Shown here in pieces: positions 58,546-64,000 of a stretch of 64,000 nt of DNA. Below the pieces are notes generated by a model. The model saw only the letters and a list, made by a program, of their open reading frames with translations, ran no database searches and was not told the DNA's origin. The position numbers were made by a program, and so were the translations under genes. Position 1 is the first letter of the stretch. Each line of letters begins with the position of its first letter. Source of the stretch: Sorghum bicolor (Eukaryota; Streptophyta; Magnoliopsida; Poales; Poaceae); NCBI RefSeq assembly GCF_000003195.3, contig NC_012878.2, positions 14,028,406 through 14,092,405 of the forward strand, written 5' to 3'.

Positions 58546-59030
58546 TTTATACATATCAAAACCTAATGAGCTATGTCTACCACTGCAGCAAAGGTTGGCT
58601 TCACGTTGACCATCCCACCACTTGTGTGCTCCACTCAAACTTTAGCTCGCTCCTGAAAATAATCATTAATTGACATTGGTATATGCATCATTTAAACTGG
58701 AATTGTAATATTTTGGCAACAATACACTTGAGCAATCATGTTCATGTTTTTGAGCATTCAACCTAAGCACAAGAAAACTATTCACTACATACTGTTGGTT
58801 TTCTTGCCAAAAGAATGAATCCGGCAATAACCTACCCATTTTGGCTATACTATTCCCATTAATCAATTTCACTGCTTACTGCAAACTATAATCTACCCAT
58901 TCGCACCGCACTATTCCAATTAATATTGCTCAAGGACTCTAGTAGTGCTTACAGAGTTTAGAGAAAAAAAACATGTTCAGAGTTCTGAGTAGCAAAGAGC
59001 TTACAACAGTAGTTGCTCTTGTTCGTGCTC
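58331..59030. other. Sequence right of the CACTA end, with an (AC) microsatellite
   Basis: Possibly internal CACTA sequence, but no transposase motif is visible. An (AC)14 run lies at 58515-58542. Confidence 0.4.
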
Positions 59031-59033
59031 CCT

Positions 59034-59724
59034 AGTACTTCCTCAGTCCTTGAAGAGGATCAACTCCCTTTGGTCAGAGTATAAAATATCCAGTCAATTT
59101 GATGCTATGTTTGATCAAGTTTATAGAGAATAAAGTTAGCATCTACCACGTCAACGTTGTAGATTATGAAAATATATTTCATAACATATTTAATGATGTT
59201 AATTTGATGCATACATGTAAATAACGTTCCTATATCCATTCCATTTTTTTCTCTTGGTATCCACCTATATATACCTGTGTATACCATTCTTGGCTTTAAT
59301 AAAATCATAAAAATATATATAAATATAGCTACATAAAAATATTGATCTATGATTTCTTTGCATAAATCTTTACTCATAATCATTATAAAATTATATAAAG
59401 TTAAATAAAGTTAGCATATGGTTCGACAAGTTCATAAATTGCACATTAAATAATGTGTTACTTGAGTTTTAGACGATACCGATATGGACCAAAATAGCAG
59501 TTTTCACTAGTAGGAACTGATGTCAAGCCCGGTACGGGATGGAGGCATATCTATACCCATCTAGCCACCTGTATGAGATATATGTAGTGGTCATCCCGAC
59601 CAGTTCAACAACTGAATTTACATGATGATGTAAATATTATTCTCCATTTCTATAAACTTGATCAAACTTAGCATAGTTTGACCGAGAATAAACTCATACC
59701 TCTTATATTCAGGATGGAGGGAGT
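59034..59724. mobile_element. Possible large Stowaway-like element
   Basis: The right end ATATTCAGGATGGAGGGAGTA is typical. A left TACTTCCTCAGTCCTTGA may be its partner. Internal words TTGATCAAGTTTATAGAGAA and its near-inverse (59660-59690) pair. Boundaries uncertain. Confidence 0.4.
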
Positions 59725-60180
59725 AAGGAGCCATGCTATATGCATACTGATGTTTTATGTTCTATATCACTTAATATATAGAAGTAATATGAGACCCATG
59801 TAGCATGTATACTTCCCGGAAATTAGAGGTGCCATCGTTGTCTTATAGGCCACACCATGTATTTCCATATACAATTAAAACTCACCACATTTCATTTGCT
59901 TCATTCATGTGTATATAATTTTTAAATTAAGGGGTCATCTAGTTAGTATTCCCTCCACATCCATCAAAGCATGCAACTATAGGATTTGTGCAAGTCAAAT
60001 TAGCTTAACTTTGACTACAAATACGTTTACTACGAAAATATATTCTATAATTAATTTAATGATGTTTATCTTGTATCTATCATAAATGTTAGTTAGTATT
60101 TTTTATGCAATAACATTAATCAAACTTTAAATCAGTTGGCTCTTTAAAAAGTAAGAATTGCATTATGAATGGACTGGACG
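59725..60180. other. AT-rich flank, partial Stowaway-like sequence
   Basis: From 59949 (TATTCCCTCCACATCCATC) the sequence resembles a Stowaway left half. Its right end was not found before the CACTA start. Confidence 0.35.
60178..60180. repeat. Candidate TSD of right-hand CACTA (ACG)
   Basis: Three bases preceding CACTACCGG. The partner copy lies outside the window. Confidence 0.35.
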
Positions 60181-60840
60181 CACTACCGGATTGGGGGGTT
60201 TGCCGTGTGCCTGGGGCACACGGCAAAGCCCAAACCGCACACGGCGAAGGCTTTGCCGTGTGTTGCTCACGGCGAAGAACACACGGCAAATCCTCCCACG
60301 GTAAACCTTACCTTTACTCACGGCCAAATTGTGGGCACACGGCGAAGCTTTGCCGTGAGTCAATCTAGACACACGGCAAAAAAAAGGTGACGGACGGCGT
60401 GAAACGGTGGGGGACGGTTTGATGGCAGGTTTGCCGTGTCTGCACGGATCCTCTGAGTCGCAGCAGGCAGCAGCTGCATGTCGCCTCATAAAACCGGGGA
60501 AACCCTTCTTTCTTTTTCTTTTTTTCTTTTTTTTTTTCTTTTTTTTTCTTTTTNNNNNNNNNNNNNNNNNNNNNNNNNNNNNNNNNNNNNNNNNNNNNNN
60601 NNNNNNNNNNNNNNNNNNNNNNNNNNNNNNNNNNNNNNNNNNNNNNNNNNNNNAGTCTCAATGTTTGCCGTGTGTCTTGGTGGGCACACGGCAAACCCCC
60701 TTCCCAGGTATGAAATATGCGGCCTGGTAGGCGGGTTTGTCGTGTGCTATGGTCATAGCACACGGCAAAGATTGGTCTTTGCCGTGTGTTATGGCCCTAG
60801 CACACGGCAAACCCCCTTCTCAGTTTTTTTGCTTTTGCAA
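60181..60840. repeat. Subterminal TTTGCCGTGTG / CACACGGCAAA repeats
   Basis: Alternating direct and inverted copies, for example 60199, 60219, 60253, 60292 and, beyond the gap, 60662, 60685, 60758 and 60778. Pairs can form short hairpins such as 60735-60769, around a GGTCATAGCAC loop. Confidence 0.9.
60554..60653. other. Assembly gap, 100 N
   Basis: Exactly 100 N after a run of T and C (60509-60553). The round number suggests a gap of unknown true length. ORFs drawn through it are not real. Confidence 0.98.
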
Positions 60841-61068
60841 CCACATGTATCATAGCACAGCTCACATTAATCATACATAGCACACAAATATCACAATATA
60901 TCGCACATTTACCACAATAACCATGATATACCAAATCTCTCACATACATATAACGTACATGTCATACATAAACACATGTTCATCATCAATTCCATCACAA
61001 GTCTGAGGAAACCACAAGTTCAACAACACGTCCGACAAAACGACAAATTCCATAAACAAACTACAAGT

Positions 61069-63367
61069 TCACCAACCAAATCCATCTCGTCTGCCCCATG
61101 AATCGCCTGGAGGTTGGTACGGATTGACATGGTCGCTCCACCCACCGTCTTGAGGACTTTGCTCATTGGGTGCTTGAGTAGAACCCTGGGAGTGAAGCTG
61201 CACAAAGGATGAGACAAACGTGTCATAAGTGAATTTTGAGATTAAATACTTGAAGTTGAAGATATACATAGTGGTTTCAAATGAAAATTTTGGCAGCATC
61301 TCCCCTGCACGGGGAGGTTCCCAAGACCTGCAAGAAAAGCATCGGCACGAAGGCCGGCAAGCATAGCGGCACGATGGCCGACATCCACAGCGGCTCGATG
61401 GCACGCAAACACAATCGCATCTACATCTACAAAGGTAGAGATTGCATGGTTTAGTGAAGTGAAACTCACTGGGCTAGGTCCACCTAGAGCGGGTGGAATG
61501 TACAAGTTTGGTGGCGGAGGTGCTCCCATCTGAGCCCAAGAGTTCGCATGTAGATGGCCATCTCCCTGTACTGTGTCTCTAACTCGGTGATCCTGACTTC
61601 CTTTTGCGAAAGCTGGGTCTACAAGGTTGAACACTTGTGTTACAAAGCTATGTTATGATTGAATGATTGAGCACGAATGAAACAGCGAGAACCTGGAGGT
61701 TGGTGATGATGCACTCGGCTGCAGTCGGCCTCGAGCGCACCCCTGAGCTGCTTTGGCCCTGGCGCCTGTCCTTTGCTCTGATCTGGGAGAGAGTAGGAGT
61801 CCTCGAGGAGTCAATCAAGGGGTCAGCAACCCAGTACCGCCCATGTTGCTTGCCTCCCCCTACCCTCATGGCTGCTTCTCCACTGATGGCCTCATTGTAG
61901 GGATCGAAGTCAGGGCCATGGATCGCATGTGCCGAATCACAGTATGAGCTGATCCGGCTATGGACGGTGGAGTTGGTGTATGCCTCAGGAGGGTCGTCCC
62001 GGCTATAGGTGATGTCGGCCGTCGCCTTCCCCTTCTTGGACAGAGCATAGGACCCCAACGGGCTTATATCCTGCCCAGGGTGTGCGACTTCCTGCGAAAA
62101 AACAAGAAGATGATTAGAGGGTATGCACATATGATCGTTAGAATAAATCAATAAATCCTCATACTTACATATCTTTCTTTGTATTCCTCGAGGGTAAGGC
62201 TCCCTTGATGGTGTGATGGACCTGGCATCTTTCTACGTCGCACGCGGGCAGCGTCGTGCTGGTCCCGCCATTCCTGGCTGCACCACCAGTCCACCATCAT
62301 TTCCCAGCACATCCCTTTGCCCTCCACCCAACATGGTGGCACCTACACGTGATCAAGAACATGACATTTAACAAGACCAAATTAATGTTACTTAAACTAC
62401 CAAGAAATTAACGTTACTTACAAGCATGAACTGTTCCTTGGTCAGTGTAGTGTCCCTTGCAACATCTTTGTGTATCTTCACGTGCTCGTACTGGGCCTTG
62501 TAATTTATGATTGCCTGGATGCGCGCCTCGTAGTACATGTCCTTGATGCTCTTGACACATTTTGTTCCAAAAATGTGATTGGCTTCTTCCTCATATTCGG
62601 GCTCCACTCTAAAGAAATCCTACATGTACACACAATGTAGACAGTCATTATATATGGAAAGACTAAAGAATGTGAAGTAGTGAGCAATGAAGTGTGAGGA
62701 ATTCTTACCCACATCTCCTTGATCACCCTCAAGGCCTTGTTGCCAAAGTTCCTGCCAAGTACATCTGTGGTATCCGGTGCGCCTCCGTAGTGCTGAAATG
62801 TCCACGCCGGCTCCGGAGCCCCCGCAAGAGTGACCACGCCAGGGAAGTGCAACCTGCACAAGCCACCAAGGATGGTACTGGGGTGTCGTTGGTGAGCAAC
62901 TCCCGCTACTAGTACCTTAAAGGACCTGCACAAGTGGTTAACCAAAATTAGTAGTTCATATTGTGAATTTGAACATAAGGAATGTCGAAGTAGTGCTTTG
63001 AAACATACTTTTGCCCTCGTGGCCGAATCAATGGGCGATGGTCGATGAATATCGGTCGATTGGGAAGCTGATTGGGACCTCGTTGCCAAATATCTGGCGG
63101 GGCCCCATCGTCCTCGTCCTCGTCCTCCTCCTGCTCCTCGTGCGCCCCGGTGGCCGTCTCCTCCTGCTCCTCCTGCTCCCAGGTGGGCGTCTCCTGCTGC
63201 TGCACTGCGGGTGTCTCCCCCTGAAGACTGCTAACGCTCCTGGTCCTCCTGCTCGAGGTCCGCCTCGACCGGCTCCTAGACCTGCTCCCCGACCCCTCAG
63301 GCTGCTCCTGAGGCTCCTCCCTCGGTCGGGCGTACCGCGACCTAACGTTCCTCATGCCGCCCACCAT
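61069..63367 (-). CDS. TNP1-like CACTA protein gene (Transposase_24 type), spliced
   Basis: Predicted exons on the minus strand, each with GT donor and AG acceptor: 63367-63009, 62925-62709, 62619-62422, 62342-62169, 62091-61693, 61618-61484. Phases agree and give 493 codons without a stop. Exon 1 is acidic and Arg/Ser-rich (MVGGMRNVRSRYARP). Exon 2 has HPSTILGGLCRLHFPGVV and GNKALRVIKEMW. Exon 4 has VEGKGMCWEMMVDWW, the family W block. Exon 5 has HGPDFDPYNEAISGEAAMRV and GGGKQHGRYWVADPLID. Exon 6 is coiled-coil-like (KEVRITELETQYREMA). The end is uncertain: a second frame of exon 6 gives APPPPNLYIPPALGG before a GTGAGT donor, and SPQDGGWSDHVNPYQPPGD ends at TGA 61069-61071, so the true C-terminus may be longer or shifted. 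Likely role: DNA-binding partner of the transposase. Confidence 0.8.
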
Positions 63368-63472
63368 CTTTGTTCAATGACCTGCATGTAAGAAGAGTAA
63401 ATCAGTAACCATAAATAAACAACATGTACTTAGATAGAGATGCAAATTAAGGATAACATAATATTACATGTA

Positions 63473-64000
63473 TTAGAAATAATCATCATCTTCATAACCG
63501 ACATCCGGTGCATCCTCCATCTCATCATCTGTACCAGCCATGTCTAGGTACTCATCACTAACTGGAGGAGCATCGTTATCGTCATTGTCATTGTCTAAGC
63601 GTAACTGCTCAAGTAATTGTAAGTCCCTCACATCTTCAACCTCAACGTCATCGTCGTCTTCAACAACAATGGCCACATCCATGGCTTCAGTTAAGTCTAT
63701 CACAAAAGTCCCTTCTAGACCCTCTTCTTGATAGAACTCCCCTTCATATGTGTCCGTGTCAAGGTTGTAATCTTCCTCGTTTGGTACCGATACTCCACCG
63801 TGCGGCGATACCTTGTGCACAACATCCCAACCCTTCAGACGTGCATCGGTTTTGCACGGGTACGACGTATAATAAACTTGTGTGGCCTGTTGGGCCACAA
63901 TGTAGACATCATCTCCTGGTAAGACAGAATCCTGTCGAATTTCGACTAGCCCAAGATTAGGCGTCCGTCTTGTTACTTCAGGGTCAAACCAATGGCATTT
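63473..64000 (-). CDS. TNP2 CACTA transposase, C-terminal part (5' end outside window)
   Basis: Open minus-strand frame from the window edge to TAA 63473-63475. It starts KCHWFDPEVTRRTPNLGLVE, the block near the end of plant TNP2 transposases. It continues with PGDDVYIVAQQATQVYYT and GWDVVHKVSPHG and ends in a long Asp/Glu-rich tail (VVEDDDDVEVEDV, DEMEDAPDVGYEDDDYF). The catalytic region lies outside. No stop or shift is seen. It lies 106 bases upstream of the TNP1-like start, the usual tail-to-head order in this family. Confidence 0.85.
   Translation of the reverse strand, partial: KCHWFDPEVTRRTPNLGLVEIRQDSVLPGDDVYIVAQQATQVYYTSYPCKTDARLKGWDVVHKVSPHGGVSVPNEEDYNLDTDTYEGEFYQEEGLEGTFVIDLTEAMDVAIVVEDDDDVEVEDVRDLQLLEQLRLDNDNDDNDAPPVSDEYLDMAGTDDEMEDAPDVGYEDDDYF

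Larger units (their letters stand above)
60181..64000 (-). mobile_element. CACTA DNA transposon, well preserved, continues beyond window
   Basis: Terminus CACTACCGGATTGGGGGG, then many TTTGCCGTGTG words and their inverse CACACGGCAAA (60199-60830), the hallmark subterminal repeats of a common grass CACTA family. On the minus strand a TNP2 transposase C-terminus (64000-63473) is followed after about 100 bp by a TNP1-like gene (63367 leftwards). The exons lack stops and the splice sites look good, in contrast to the decayed element at 2928-9175. Confidence 0.92.

Noticed and set aside
60181..60840. CRISPR-like array (TTTGCCGTGTG words)
   Set aside because: Words alternate in direct and inverted orientation with irregular spacing. 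They are known CACTA subterminal repeats in a plant genome.
60365..60855. ORFs running through the N block
   Set aside because: They contain unknown residues and consist of subterminal repeat sequence.

Overview
This window reads as nuclear DNA of a grass, most likely a panicoid (sorghum/sugarcane type). The grounds are Stowaway and Tourist MITEs, CACTA elements with TTTGCCGTGTG/CACACGGCAAA subterminal repeats, a Tekay-like chromovirus with LTRs of about 4.5 kb, and an Athila/Tat-type element primed by tRNA-Asp. I found no host housekeeping gene, tRNA, rRNA or organellar insert that I could support. The window is essentially a nest of transposable elements whose ends and target-site duplications (TSDs) can be read exactly, so their order of insertion can be partly reconstructed.

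Left part (1-9.2 kb): a minus-strand plant mobile domain gene (partial, one frameshift) with a readable TATA box and first intron. AT-rich sequence follows, then a Stowaway-like MITE (2755-9233) split by a 6.25-kb CACTA element (2928-9175, TSD AAA) that carries decayed TNP1-like and TNP2-like transposase genes on the minus strand.

Centre (9.26-46.85 kb): the outermost layer is a tiny TRIM-like LTR retrotransposon (129-bp LTRs, TSD TATTT, minus orientation) split into three pieces. Inside its body sits a 28-kb Tekay-like array, LTR-body-LTR-body-LTR (10586-38651), bounded by a single TSD pair, GCCTC. Both bodies encode an extra ORF upstream of gag and then gag-protease-RT-RNase H-integrase with a C-terminal chromodomain-like segment. 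Both are broken and share two TAG stops. Body 1 alone holds a 1.28-kb solo LTR (TSD ACCTA) of an Athila/Tat-type family. A full non-autonomous member of that family (39111-46812, TSD GATAT) sits inside the TRIM's right LTR. It has two protease-like domains but no recognisable RT or integrase.

Right part (46.85-64 kb): a GC-rich island with in-frame minisatellite repeats (47.4-48.8 kb), a foldback element inside a Stowaway MITE, a Tourist MITE inside another Stowaway, a decayed Ty3/gypsy gag with a 332-bp LTR, two head-to-tail Tourist copies sharing one TTA, a CACTA end with 87-90-bp subterminal repeats, and finally a well-preserved CACTA element beginning at 60181 and running off the window. 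This last element has a spliceable TNP1-like gene and the C-terminus of a TNP2 transposase, and is the best candidate here for a recently active transposon. A 100-N assembly gap interrupts its subterminal region.

Boundaries, motifs and stops were read from the sequence. Family names rest on motif recognition and no database search was run.
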